64,000 nucleotides of DNA, from contig NZ_BMMH01000008.1 in assembly GCF_014645735.1 (NCBI RefSeq), forward strand, positions 145,092 through 209,091, in the 5' to 3' direction. Shown one piece after another: positions 33,991 through 43,185 of the stretch (position 1 is the stretch's first letter; each line of letters starts with the position of its first letter). Below the pieces are notes generated by a model. That model ran no database searches and had not been told where the DNA came from. It was given only the letters and a program-made list of their open reading frames with translations. The stretch comes from Nocardia jinanensis (lineage in GTDB: Bacteria; Actinomycetota; Actinomycetes; Mycobacteriales; Mycobacteriaceae). A program made the translations under genes and the position numbers.

Positions 33991-34030
33991 CGAAGCAGCC
34001 CCCACCATTCTTCCGGTGGGGGCTGCTTCG
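33991..34030 (-). terminator. Terminator of the mce4/mas4 operon
   Basis: A 16-bp perfect stem, CGAAGCAGCCCCCACC with its complement, around an 8-nt loop. It lies 55 bp past the mas4B stop on the minus strand and probably ends the whole mce4 transcript. Confidence 0.85.
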
Positions 34031-34084
34031 CAACTCTCGGAACATCGATCCGGTGGGCGCCGCACGCGCACCGGCCGGCGGCGG

Positions 34085-34570
34085 TCAGATCGGGGTGACC
34101 GCGGCGACCAGCCACCGATCGTCGGATTTGTCCAGCGCCACCCGGACGCGGCTACCCGTGGTAGTGCCCTGCGGGCTCTCCTTGCTGGTGGTCACCTGAT
34201 TCAGGAACAGCAGCACGACGGCGTGTGCCCGGTCGGCGGAGACGACTCCCCCGGCCTGGGTGCTCGCCTCGACCGTCAGCTCCTTCTCCTTGGCTCCCGG
34301 AACGATCGCCTTGTCGATCAGCTCGAGGTAGTCGGCCTTGAAATCGGGGGCGAGATCCTCGGCGGTCTTGGGCAGTTCCTGGTCCACCGTCTGGAATTCG
34401 TAGCTGAACATGGCCGACACCGTGCGGGTCGCCGCCGCCACCGCGTCGGTACGGGACTGTTCGGACTGCCGGTAATCCCAGTACCGGTAGCCCCCGATAC
34501 CGGCCACCACCGCCGCCGCGACCACGACCACCGCGGTCAGGCCGAGCAGGATTCTGTTACGCACGCTCAT
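34085..34570 (-). CDS. Mce-associated membrane protein Mas4B-like
   Basis: The ATG at 34570 gives 161 residues: one N-terminal membrane helix (about 6-28), then an NTF2-like extracytoplasmic domain with FSYEFQTVDQELPKTAEDLAPDF and AVVLLFLNQVTTS. Position and shape match Rv3492c, the last Mce-associated gene of the Mtb mce4 operon. Such proteins are thought to stabilise or assist the Mce complex in the envelope. It follows mas4A with a 105-bp gap. Confidence 0.83.
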   Translation of the reverse strand: MSVRNRILLGLTAVVVVAAAVVAGIGGYRYWDYRQSEQSRTDAVAAATRTVSAMFSYEFQTVDQELPKTAEDLAPDFKADYLELIDKAIVPGAKEKELTVEASTQAGGVVSADRAHAVVLLFLNQVTTSKESPQGTTTGSRVRVALDKSDDRWLVAAVTPI

Positions 34571-34675
34571 TCTCGGTTCCTCTCGGCATGCAGGTTCCTC
34601 ATGCTGCGTTGGTCCGGCACGACCGCGCACCACCCTCCGTGGTTACGCACCCTGTCTCCTCCGGGCGCTGCCCGG

Positions 34676-35626
34676 TCACGCTACGAACTTCACGTCCGAG
34701 GCGGTCAGCGTGCCGTCGTCGGCCCGCTGCACGGTCACCCGGAATCGGTAGAACCGCTGCTGCTGTTCCTGTGATCCCGCGTTGGTGAGCGTCTGCTTCG
34801 CCGCGACCAGGATCACCGCCGATTCCTCGTCGTCGCGTTCGACCGCGGCCTCGATCACCTCGCCGGTCGAGACGACCTTTGCCTGTTTGACGATTTCGGT
34901 GAACGGGTCGATCCGGCCGTCGAACTCGGTCTTGAAATCACCCGAGGCCATGGTGAGGATGCGGTCGATATCCTCCTTGGCGGTATCGGCGCGAATGGTG
35001 GTCAGGTTGAGCACCGTCTGCCGCGCGGTCGCCACGTATTCGGCGCGGCGCTCGTCGCGCTGCTGGGTGGACTGCACGGCCAGCATCGAGATCACCGCGG
35101 CACCGACCAGCCCGAGCACCAGCACTGCCGCCGCGGCGAGGCCGACGATCCGCTTCCAGGACCGGCCGGACCGGACCCCGGTGGATTCCGGTTCGCCCGG
35201 ATCGGCCTCGTCGGCCGCCGCTTCCTCCGCGGCGCTGCCGGACGAACCGGCTTTCACCAGTCGTACGGTCTCCGCCGCGCCCGCCGATTCGCCGGAGGAC
35301 ACCGCGGCCGCACCTGTGGCGGCTTTTCCGGTCGTGATCTTCTCGGTAACCGCCTCGGTGCCGATTTTCCCGGTGGTCTCGATCGAGACCTTCTCCGTCG
35401 TGGCCTCGGTCGCAGCCTTCGCGGTAGCGGCCTCCGCCGCGAGAGCGGCCGCGGCCGTCTCCGTGGTGGCAGCGGCCGGCTGCTCATCGGTGCCGGCCTG
35501 TTCCGGCGACCCGGGGGCGACGGCCCCGGGTTCGAGCTTCTCGGTCGCCGCGTCCTCGGCGGGGGGCGGGCCCGCCGTCCGGCTGGCGCGCCTACGGTTA
35601 CGGCGGGGGTCCTTGGTCTCGCTCAT
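34676..35626 (-). CDS. Mce-associated membrane protein Mas4A-like
   Basis: 316 residues. Residues 1-165 are a low-complexity cytosolic tail rich in Ala, Thr and Glu with many TEK/ATEA-type near-repeats, a membrane helix lies at about 168-192, and an NTF2-like domain (DIDRILTMASGDFKTEFDGRIDPF) follows. It corresponds to Rv3493c but has a much longer N-terminal tail than I would expect. The ATG overlaps the mce4F stop (ATGA). Confidence 0.83.
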   Translation of the reverse strand: MSETKDPRRNRRRASRTAGPPPAEDAATEKLEPGAVAPGSPEQAGTDEQPAAATTETAAAALAAEAATAKAATEATTEKVSIETTGKIGTEAVTEKITTGKAATGAAAVSSGESAGAAETVRLVKAGSSGSAAEEAAADEADPGEPESTGVRSGRSWKRIVGLAAAAVLVLGLVGAAVISMLAVQSTQQRDERRAEYVATARQTVLNLTTIRADTAKEDIDRILTMASGDFKTEFDGRIDPFTEIVKQAKVVSTGEVIEAAVERDDEESAVILVAAKQTLTNAGSQEQQQRFYRFRVTVQRADDGTLTASDVKFVA

Positions 35627-37089
35627 CGTTGCTGCTCCTCGAACATTGCCTGCCAATCCGCGGGTACGGTGCCCGAACCGCCGGGGGCGATATCACCCTG
35701 ACGGTAGCTGCCTCCATCGCTGCCGGTGTAGACCCCGCTGGCCGGATCGTAGGAGAGTGCGGCGGCGGGGGTGCCTGCGCCCGAGAAACTAGCAGGTGCC
35801 GCGGGTACTCCCGCAACCCCCGGCGCCGTATCGGGCGCGGAAGCGGGCGCCACGGGACCCGGCGGTTCGGTCGGCGCCACCGGCTGCGGCGGGCCGAAGG
35901 GCGGGTTGGTTCCCTCCGGAACGTAACCGGTGCGGCACAATTCGGGCGACGGCGCCCGGCGGCCGGGAAAGTCCATACACGGAGTATTGCGGATACCGCG
36001 GACCGCGGTCTTGTCGTCCTGCGGGACCTTGCAATACAGACCCTTCGGCGTGTCGGGGGTATCGAGTTCGGTCGGTTCGCGCCGCTGATCCGGCGGCAGG
36101 AAGCCGGTGGTACACGGCGGCGGATCGTTGAGCACGGTCATGAAGTCGACCAGCGCGCCGTATTCCATCGGCCCGCGTACGGCGGTGAGCAGGGCCGCGA
36201 TCAGCGGCGGATACACCACCAGGATCTGTTCCAGACCGGAGTGATAGGTGACGCCCACCTGCCCCAGGCTCACCAGATTGTTCACCAGCAACGGCAGCGT
36301 CGGCCGCAGATCGTCGAACTGCTGGGTCACCCGCTCCAGCGCCGACGGCCCGCCGGCGAGGATGCTGCGCAGTGCCGGATCGTGGGCACGCAGAGTGTCG
36401 GTGACGGTCGCCAGATCCCGGGTCCACGAACGGATCGCCGCATCGGAGTTCACCTGGGTGTCCAGCAACGGCCCGATCTGCTCGATCAGCTGTTTGGTCG
36501 GCCCGACATTGTCGTTGGCCTCTTGGACGAGCAGCGAGGCGGAGTCGAGGAAACGCTGCAGATCCGGTCCGGCACCGTTGAAGGCCCGGAACGCTTCGTC
36601 GATGACCTGTCGCAGCCGGGTGTCGGCGACGCTGGACAGCAGCCGGTCGGCCTGGTCCAGCAGCGCGCCCACATCCTGCGGGAGCTCGGTCCGGTCCACC
36701 GGGATCACGCTGCCGTCGTAGAGGTTGGCATCACCCGGATCCGGCGGGGGCACCAGATCGACGTACTGTTCGCCGATGGCCGAGACGCTGCGGACCAGCG
36801 CCGAGGAATCGGCGGGGATCTTGTAGCCGCTGTCGACCGACAACTTCGCCGCGACTCCGTCGTTCGTGAGCCGTACTTCGCGGACCACACCGACATTGGT
36901 GCCGCGGAAGGCGACATTGGCGTTCTGGTAGAGCCCGCCGGTGGCGGCCAGTTCCACCGTGACCTCGTAGCGGCCGATCCCGAGCATGGCGGGCACGCCC
37001 ACGTAGGTGCCGCCCATGATGGCGAGACCGACCACGGTGAGGATCGCGAAAATCGTCAGCTGGATTCGAACGAAACGGGACAGCGTCAC
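35623..37089 (-). CDS. mce4F: MCE-family protein Mce4F
   Basis: 488 residues. An N-terminal membrane anchor (8-30), the MCE domain with YEVTVELAATGGLYQNANVAFRG-type strands at about 40-120, a helical needle region and a long Pro/Ala-rich C-terminal tail from about 385. The Mce4A-F proteins are thought to form a periplasm-spanning channel carrying cholesterol to the YrbE permease. Last MCE gene of the operon; its start overlaps nothing but is 3 bp from the mce4E stop region. Confidence 0.9.
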   Translation of the reverse strand: MTLSRFVRIQLTIFAILTVVGLAIMGGTYVGVPAMLGIGRYEVTVELAATGGLYQNANVAFRGTNVGVVREVRLTNDGVAAKLSVDSGYKIPADSSALVRSVSAIGEQYVDLVPPPDPGDANLYDGSVIPVDRTELPQDVGALLDQADRLLSSVADTRLRQVIDEAFRAFNGAGPDLQRFLDSASLLVQEANDNVGPTKQLIEQIGPLLDTQVNSDAAIRSWTRDLATVTDTLRAHDPALRSILAGGPSALERVTQQFDDLRPTLPLLVNNLVSLGQVGVTYHSGLEQILVVYPPLIAALLTAVRGPMEYGALVDFMTVLNDPPPCTTGFLPPDQRREPTELDTPDTPKGLYCKVPQDDKTAVRGIRNTPCMDFPGRRAPSPELCRTGYVPEGTNPPFGPPQPVAPTEPPGPVAPASAPDTAPGVAGVPAAPASFSGAGTPAAALSYDPASGVYTGSDGGSYRQGDIAPGGSGTVPADWQAMFEEQQR

Positions 37090-38357
37090 CGGCCCTCGCC
37101 CCCTTGCGGCTGCTGTCCGGGCATCGGCACGGTCAGTCCCGGTATGGCGGGCAGGCCGGGAATCGGCGGCAGCCCCGGAATCGTCGGTTGCGGCTGTTCA
37201 CCACCGGCGGGCGCGCCGGGCGGTGGAGCCAGCGGAGCTGTCAGCGGGTTGCCCTGCTGGCCCGCGGCCCCGGCCACCTGACCGAGCGCGACCTCGACGC
37301 CGCCGAACATACCGCCGAGTCCGGTGCCGGTGAGGAAGTTGGAATCCAGCCGGGCGCCGGTGAGGTCGACGGTCATGAACAGGTTCAGGTAGTCGCCCTT
37401 GATCGCCTTGTCCAGGTTCTTCAACGGGAACGGGAAGGACGCGATGATCTTGAGCGATTCGACGAGGTCGGCACCCGTATCGGAAAGGGTCTGCAGCACC
37501 GGAGCCAGATTGGCCAGGTTCGCCTTCAGATCGTCACCGCTGGCGGCGATCAGCCGATTCACCACATCGCTGAGCTCACCCAATTCGGTGATGGTGGTGG
37601 TGATGTTCTGTCGCCGATCGGCGAGCACGGTCAGCGCCGGATGGATCTCCTCGATGGCGGCGGCCACCACATCGGTCTGCTGGACGAACTGGCCACTGAC
37701 CCGGTCCAGCCCCTCCATCGCGGCGATGATGTCGTTGCGCTGCCCGTCGAGGTTGCGGATCAGATCGTTCATCTGCGGCAGGAGGTCGCGCACCTCGTCC
37801 TCGTTGCCGACGAGCGCCTTGTTGAGTTCGCTGGTGATGTTCTCCAGCTGCGAGATACCGCCGCCGTTGAGCACCACCGACAGCGAGGACAGCACCTGCT
37901 CGGTGGTCGGATAGACCCCGGCGCGATCCAACGGGATCACATCACCTCCGGCCAGGCGCCCTTCCGGCGGCACGTCGGTCGGTGGAGCCAATTCGACGTG
38001 GTTACTGCCGAGCAAACTGGTCTGGCCGATCTTGGCGGTGGCATTGGCCGGCAGCACCACGCCCGGGTTCAGCGAAACCGTGACCAGCGCGTGCCAGTCC
38101 TCCACCTCGATATCGGTCACCGTCCCGACCGCGACATCGTCGACGCGCACCGGCGAATTCCGGGTCAGAGTGGTCACGTTCGGCATCTGGATCCGGACCT
38201 TGTAGGAGCCCTCGCCGGTGCCCTCGGTGCCGGGCATCGGCAGCGAGTTGAGTCCGTCGTACTGGCAGCCGGTGGCCGGCAGCGCCAGTGCCAGCCCGAC
38301 GGCCACTGCCGCGATCCGGCGCCGGGCGCCCGGCGCCCGCAGCTCGAGGCGCATCAT
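37086..38357 (-). CDS. mce4E: MCE-family lipoprotein Mce4E
   Basis: 423 residues from the ATG at 38357. A lipobox ALPATGC near residue 31 follows a hydrophobic helix, marking it as the lipoprotein subunit (LprN-like). The MCE domain covers about 45-125 (YKVRIQMPNVTTLTRNSPVRV), then a coiled-coil region and a Pro/Gly-rich tail (PGLPPIPGLPAIPGL). The open frame continues upstream antisense-free into mce4D but is a shadow there. The ATG overlaps the mce4D stop. Confidence 0.9.
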   Translation of the reverse strand: MMRLELRAPGARRRIAAVAVGLALALPATGCQYDGLNSLPMPGTEGTGEGSYKVRIQMPNVTTLTRNSPVRVDDVAVGTVTDIEVEDWHALVTVSLNPGVVLPANATAKIGQTSLLGSNHVELAPPTDVPPEGRLAGGDVIPLDRAGVYPTTEQVLSSLSVVLNGGGISQLENITSELNKALVGNEDEVRDLLPQMNDLIRNLDGQRNDIIAAMEGLDRVSGQFVQQTDVVAAAIEEIHPALTVLADRRQNITTTITELGELSDVVNRLIAASGDDLKANLANLAPVLQTLSDTGADLVESLKIIASFPFPLKNLDKAIKGDYLNLFMTVDLTGARLDSNFLTGTGLGGMFGGVEVALGQVAGAAGQQGNPLTAPLAPPPGAPAGGEQPQPTIPGLPPIPGLPAIPGLTVPMPGQQPQGGEGR

Positions 38358-39673
38358 CGTCCTCCTCCGGGCAGACCGGGAATCTGGGGAAGTTGCACAC
38401 CGGGGATGGCCAGCCCCGCGACCCCGGCCGGCACGATGATCGGCGCGGGTTCGGGCGCGGCCGGCGGGCCCACCTTCTGCGGATCCACCTTCCCCGCCAG
38501 ATCCGGTGTCGTGTACTGCAACTGGTTCGGGAAGGCGGTCACACCGGTGGCCGGATTGGTCATGATGGGCAGGTAGTTCATCGCCAGCGAGCTGAGCACC
38601 GGGGCGAGATACTGAGCGCACAGGTCGGCGCTGGTATCGGATTCGTGCTGTTCGAGCGCGCGTACCGAACCGCACAGGAAGCTCACCGGATCGGCGAAGT
38701 TGTTCAGCGAGATGGCACCGGTCAGTGTGCCCTGGGCGGGCTTGTAGATCTGGTAGAAGTTCACCAGCGCTGTCGGCCCCGAATGCAGTGCCTGTTCCAG
38801 TTCCGGTCGTTTGTCGACCAGGATCTGGGTGACGTCGGCGAGCCGCTGCACACCCTCGGTGAGTTCGGTACCGCTGCCGTCGAGAAACCGGTGCACATCG
38901 CCGAGCGCGAGGTCCAGATTGTCCAGACCGGCGCCCAGATCCTGCGAGACCCCGGCCAGCACCGACGATACCGACGACAATCGGCCCCCGAATTCGACGA
39001 TCTGATCGTTGCTCTTGGAGAGCACGTCCACGAATTTCTGCAGATTCCGGATGGTGCCGAACAGATCGGTGCGGCCATCGGAGAGCGTGGTCAGCGTGGC
39101 CGAGAGTTCGTGCAGGGTGGCGCGGAACCGGTCGCCGTTGCCGTCCAGGTTGTCGGCCGCGGTGTCGACGAACCGGCCGAAGGAACCCTGGGGGTCGTCG
39201 CCGACCGGGCCGAGGGCGGTGGACAGCTTGTTCAGCTCGGTCTTGATATCGTCCCATTCGACCGGGACCGCGGTGTGTTCGATCGGGATCTCGGCGCCGT
39301 CGGCGAGTTTATCGCCGCCGGTGTAGGCGGGCGCGATCTGGATGAACCGAGCCGATACCAGCGACGGTGCGATGATCACCGCCCGCGCGTCGGCGGGCAG
39401 ATCGACGCCGCCGTCCAGCGACATCGTCACCTTCACCTGGTCCTTGCCCGGTTCGATGCTGTCGATATTGCCGATCGGCACCCCGAGCACCCGCACATCG
39501 TCGCCCGCGTAGAGGCCGCTGGTGGAGGTGAAATAAGCGGTGATCTCGTTCTTGGTGATCCGCTGGAACGCCGTGTACCCCCCGAAGGCGACCAGCGCCA
39601 CCACCACGACACCCGCGACGATCGCCACCCACTTACCGGGAACAGCCCGGACCTTGTCCTTCAGAGTGGTCAT
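38354..39673 (-). CDS. mce4D: MCE-family protein Mce4D
   Basis: 439 residues: membrane anchor at about 15-35, MCE domain (EITAYFTSTSGLYAGDDVRVLGVPIG) at 43-115, helical stretches to about 300, then a conserved Cys-containing region (SFLCGSVRAL, DLCAQYL) and a Gly/Pro tail. In the operon it is separated from mce4C by an unusual 133-bp spacer with two copies of a 31-mer; every other junction here is tight or overlapping. Confidence 0.9.
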   Translation of the reverse strand: MTTLKDKVRAVPGKWVAIVAGVVVVALVAFGGYTAFQRITKNEITAYFTSTSGLYAGDDVRVLGVPIGNIDSIEPGKDQVKVTMSLDGGVDLPADARAVIIAPSLVSARFIQIAPAYTGGDKLADGAEIPIEHTAVPVEWDDIKTELNKLSTALGPVGDDPQGSFGRFVDTAADNLDGNGDRFRATLHELSATLTTLSDGRTDLFGTIRNLQKFVDVLSKSNDQIVEFGGRLSSVSSVLAGVSQDLGAGLDNLDLALGDVHRFLDGSGTELTEGVQRLADVTQILVDKRPELEQALHSGPTALVNFYQIYKPAQGTLTGAISLNNFADPVSFLCGSVRALEQHESDTSADLCAQYLAPVLSSLAMNYLPIMTNPATGVTAFPNQLQYTTPDLAGKVDPQKVGPPAAPEPAPIIVPAGVAGLAIPGVQLPQIPGLPGGGR

Positions 39674-39706
39674 TGGGTTCTCCTGGGGGCAGATTCATCC
39701 GGTCGG

Positions 39707-39806
39707 CGGAGCCCGGAGCGAAGGCGAAGGGATCGCAGGAACGCCTCCTCCCCCGAAGGAGACACACTCGGCCCGCGGAGCCCGGAGCGAAGGCGAAGGG
39801 ATCGCA
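39707..39806. repeat. Duplicated 31-mer between mce4C and mce4D
   Basis: Identical 31-bp copies at 39707-39737 and 39776-39806, beginning CGGAGCCCGGAGCGAAGG. The second ends exactly at the mce4C stop codon. On the transcript strand a CTCC-TTCG-GGGG tetraloop hairpin lies between them. The TTCGCCTTCGCTCC phrase recalls the CTTCGCTCC unit in the loop of the large interspersed element. Confidence 0.85.
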
Positions 39807-40868
39807 TCATCGCGGCGGCTCCTGTGCGGACGGACCGATCTTGGGACCGGGTTCGAGCAGATAGGCGCGCAGCGATTCGGGCAGATGCTGCGGCCACACC
39901 AGCGCGTCCACCAGCGGGTGCAGCGTCTCACTGCTGGCGTTGACGACATAGGCGTTGAAGTACGGTCCGCTGCCGACCTGTTCACCGAGTGCCGCGGCGA
40001 ACGGACCCAGACCGTCGAGCGCACCGTTGATGTTGTCCCGGTTGCGCTGCAACAGATCGAGTACCGAGTTGAGCTTGTCCAGCGCCGGTTTCAGCTGGGC
40101 CTCGTTATCGTGGACCAGCCCGGACAGCTGCTGGGCCAGCGCGTTCACGTAGACGATCATCTGGCTGATGGCGGTGCGCCGCCGATCCAGTTCGCCCAGC
40201 AGCTGGTTACCGTCCACCAGCAGCGCGTTGATGGAATCGGCACGGTCGGCCAGGATCTTGGTGACATCCTGGGCGCGAACCAGCAGATCCGACAGTGCCT
40301 GATCTCGGGCGTTGATGGTCTTGGACAGCGCGGTTACGCCGTCCAGCGCCGACCGCAGCGGCGCCGGGGTGTCGGCGAAGGCCGCCGACAGCGCGTCCAG
40401 TGTCTGATCCACCTTCTGCAGGTCGAGGTCGCCCACGGTGCCGGCCAGATCACTGAGCGCTTCGTTCAGCGAGTACGGCGAGGTGGTGCGGGCCAGCGGG
40501 ATGGTGTCGGCGACCTTCAGCGCTCCGTCGCCGGCCGGGTTCACGGCCAGCGATTTACGACCCAGCACGGTATTGGTCTTGATGGCGGCCGAGGTCTTGT
40601 CGCCGAGCACGATCGATTCGTCGAGGCTGAAGCGCACCAGTACCTGCGCGCCGTCGAGACTCACGTCCTCGACCTTGCCCGAACGCACCCCCGCCACCTC
40701 CACATCGTCACCGGTCACCAGACCACCGGCGTCGGCGAAGTTGGCGGTGAACGTGGCGCCACCGCGGATGAACGGCAGTCGTTCGAATTGCAGGGCCGAC
40801 AGGGCGACCGCCACAGCCAGTACCAATCCGACGATGCCGATGGTCACCGCGCGCGATTGCTCTTTCAT
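39807..40868 (-). CDS. mce4C: MCE-family protein Mce4C
   Basis: 353 residues: membrane anchor (8-27), MCE domain ATFTANFADAGGLVTGDDVEVAGVRSG at about 38-110, then long amphipathic helices and a short Pro-rich end. The ATG is directly next to the mce4B stop. No lipobox. Its stop touches the second copy of the 31-mer repeat. Confidence 0.9.
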   Translation of the reverse strand: MKEQSRAVTIGIVGLVLAVAVALSALQFERLPFIRGGATFTANFADAGGLVTGDDVEVAGVRSGKVEDVSLDGAQVLVRFSLDESIVLGDKTSAAIKTNTVLGRKSLAVNPAGDGALKVADTIPLARTTSPYSLNEALSDLAGTVGDLDLQKVDQTLDALSAAFADTPAPLRSALDGVTALSKTINARDQALSDLLVRAQDVTKILADRADSINALLVDGNQLLGELDRRRTAISQMIVYVNALAQQLSGLVHDNEAQLKPALDKLNSVLDLLQRNRDNINGALDGLGPFAAALGEQVGSGPYFNAYVVNASSETLHPLVDALVWPQHLPESLRAYLLEPGPKIGPSAQEPPR

Positions 40869-41894
40869 CTACTCGCTCACGCACCTTCCGGTCGTCTGCT
40901 CACCGGGTAGTTCGAGCAGCAGCGGTTTCCCGTCCGGACCGTCGATCAGGAAGTTCGTCCGGCATACGTACAACTGCAGGAACGAACCGTAGGAACCGAT
41001 GCGGATCAGCTTGCGGTAGGTGGCCGGCAGTTTGTCGAGCACCCACTGCACGGTGTCCGAACCGTTGTCGAGATTGGTGGCCAACCGCCCGGTCTGCGCG
41101 ATGGTCGCCGCCAGATCGGGGCGGGCCTGGGCCAGCAGATCGGTGGTCGCGGCGGTGGCGTCGGCGATACGCGGCAGCGCGGCGCCGATGGGGTCGCGGT
41201 CCGCGGCCAGCCCGCTCACCAGGCGGCGCAGTTCGTCGATGGTGGTGGCGAACTGGTCGCCGCGGTCGTCGATTGTTTTCAGCACCGAGTTCAGATTGTC
41301 GATGACACTACCGATGAGCGCGTCCCGGTCGGCGAGGGTTTTGGTGAACGACCCGCCGCTGTTGAGCAGCTCGACCAGGGTTCCGCCCTGTCCTTGGAAG
41401 ATCTGCAGCAGCGCATTGGTCAGATCGTTGACCTGTGCCGGGTCCAGTCCGCGCAGTAGTGGTTTGAACCCGCCGAGCAGCATATCCAGATCCAGGGCGG
41501 GCGCGGTCTTGTCCAGGCCGATGGTGCCGCCCTTGTCCAGGCCGGTGGCCTCGCCGGGTCCCTCGAGCAGTTCCAGGTAGCGGTCACCGACCAGGTTCTC
41601 GTAGCGGATGGTGGCGCGTGTGCTGGTCAGCAGCCGGTATTCGGTGTCGACATCGAATTTCACGTGGGCGTGGTATTCGTCGTCGACCTTCACCGAGGCG
41701 ATCGAACCCACCGGGACACCGGCGATCCGGACCTTATCGCCGGGCAGCATGCCCGAGGCGCTGGTGAAGACCGCGTTGTATCCGGTTTCCCGGGAGAAAC
41801 GCATCTGCGAGAAGACCACCGCCAGACCGGCGAAGATCAGGGTCATCACCAGGGTGAAGATGGCGAGTTTGACGGTGGTAGCGGTGTTCTTCAC
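40869..41894 (-). CDS. mce4B: MCE-family protein Mce4B
   Basis: 341 residues from the GTG at 41894, which overlaps the mce4A stop (GTGA); the longer frame to 42050 is a shadow inside mce4A. Membrane anchor at about 9-30, MCE domain NAVFTSASGMLPGDKVRIAGVPVG at 41-115, helical region, and a closing Cys-bearing LYVCRTNFLID segment. Confidence 0.9.
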   Translation of the reverse strand: MKNTATTVKLAIFTLVMTLIFAGLAVVFSQMRFSRETGYNAVFTSASGMLPGDKVRIAGVPVGSIASVKVDDEYHAHVKFDVDTEYRLLTSTRATIRYENLVGDRYLELLEGPGEATGLDKGGTIGLDKTAPALDLDMLLGGFKPLLRGLDPAQVNDLTNALLQIFQGQGGTLVELLNSGGSFTKTLADRDALIGSVIDNLNSVLKTIDDRGDQFATTIDELRRLVSGLAADRDPIGAALPRIADATAATTDLLAQARPDLAATIAQTGRLATNLDNGSDTVQWVLDKLPATYRKLIRIGSYGSFLQLYVCRTNFLIDGPDGKPLLLELPGEQTTGRCVSE

Positions 41895-43180
41895 TGGCCC
41901 ACCCCCGGGAGTCCGGCGAACAGTACCTGGAAGACCTTGGGCGCGTTCAGTTCCAGCTTTGTCACCGGTGTGTAGGGATGCCCTTCCGAAGTGTCGGTGA
42001 CGACATAGTTGGAATGGCTGCCCGGCACCCGGTCGAGCAGACCCGCGCACTGTGGTCCGCCGGTGGCGTTCACTTTCGGCAGATCGTTCGGATAGGTATA
42101 GGGCGGAGACCCGTACATGAATCCCGTGTTCAGGGCGACACCTTCCTGTCCGCCGCCGAAGACTGCCTCGGCCAGCGGCACCGCCTTGGCGGTAGCGCCG
42201 ATCAGGCAGAACAACGCGTCCTGGTAGCTGTTCAGCAACTCACCGGTCGGGCGGAGCAGATCGAGGGCCGTGTCGATCTGCGCCTCGTTATCGCGCAGCA
42301 CCGCACCCGTGGTGTCGGCGAGACCGGTCAGATTCGCCAGCAGAGCATCGACATCGGATTCCGATTCGGTGATGGTCCGGCTGCTGACCGTCGCACCGTC
42401 CACGGTGCGCAGCAGATCGCCGGACACATCGGCGTAGAGGTTGGTCACCGCGGCCGTGGTGTTCAGGTCCCGTTGCAGAGTGGGCAGCATCGGGTTGATC
42501 TCGCGCAGATAGGAATCACTGTCGGCGAGCAACTGACCGAGACTTTCGCCCCGGCCCTGCAACGCGGTGCCCAGTGCGGTGAGCGTGGCGTTCAGCTTTT
42601 CGGGCTGTACATCGGCGAGAACGTCGCTGAGGTGCTGGAACAGCGTGTTGAACTCGACGGTCACCTGATCGGCGGCCAGCAGCGCGCCCGGTTGCAGCGC
42701 TTTCGCGGCCGGTTCCGGCGGGATCACGAAGTTGATGTACTTCGCGCCGAACACGGTGGTCGAGCGGATGTCGACGGTCGAGTTGGCGGGGACCAGATGC
42801 AGCAGGTCCGGGTTCAGGGCCAGCCGCAGATTCGTACCGTCGGTGGTGCGGTCGATTCCGGCGACCCGGCCGATCTGCACACCGCGCACCTTCACCTTGG
42901 CGTCCGGGTCCAGGACGAGGCCGCTGCGCGGCGCGGTCACGGTCACCTCGACACTCGGGGTGAAGCCGCCGAAGAACATGGTCAGCGAGACGGCGACGGC
43001 TGCCACCGCGGCCAGCACCATGCCCGCCCCGGCCAGCTTGAGCCCGGCGGTCTCGCGGAACGCCGTCCAGCGGTTCGCTCCGACGGGGGCCCACGGGTCC
43101 TCACCGCCGCGGGACGACCCACCCGCGGTGGTGTTCGACGCCGCTGCCCTCTTGTTTTTCGCTCGCATCAGTTCCGTCAT
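41891..43180 (-). CDS. mce4A: MCE-family protein Mce4A
   Basis: 429 residues. A 45-residue polar cytosolic start precedes the membrane helix (about 48-70); the MCE domain (VEVTVTAPRSGLVLDPDAKVKVRG) covers 77-150. A Cys-containing DALFCLIGATAKAVPLAEAVFGG segment is typical of MceA. First MCE gene after the yrbE pair, 5 bp from the yrbE4B stop. Mce4A is a sterol-binding candidate of the importer. Confidence 0.9.
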   Translation of the reverse strand: MTELMRAKNKRAAASNTTAGGSSRGGEDPWAPVGANRWTAFRETAGLKLAGAGMVLAAVAAVAVSLTMFFGGFTPSVEVTVTAPRSGLVLDPDAKVKVRGVQIGRVAGIDRTTDGTNLRLALNPDLLHLVPANSTVDIRSTTVFGAKYINFVIPPEPAAKALQPGALLAADQVTVEFNTLFQHLSDVLADVQPEKLNATLTALGTALQGRGESLGQLLADSDSYLREINPMLPTLQRDLNTTAAVTNLYADVSGDLLRTVDGATVSSRTITESESDVDALLANLTGLADTTGAVLRDNEAQIDTALDLLRPTGELLNSYQDALFCLIGATAKAVPLAEAVFGGGQEGVALNTGFMYGSPPYTYPNDLPKVNATGGPQCAGLLDRVPGSHSNYVVTDTSEGHPYTPVTKLELNAPKVFQVLFAGLPGVGQ

Positions 43181-43185
43181 CGCGG

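Noticed and set aside
35629..37281. 550-codon plus-strand frame over mce4F
   Set aside because: Antisense shadow; Mce4F is unmistakable on the minus strand.
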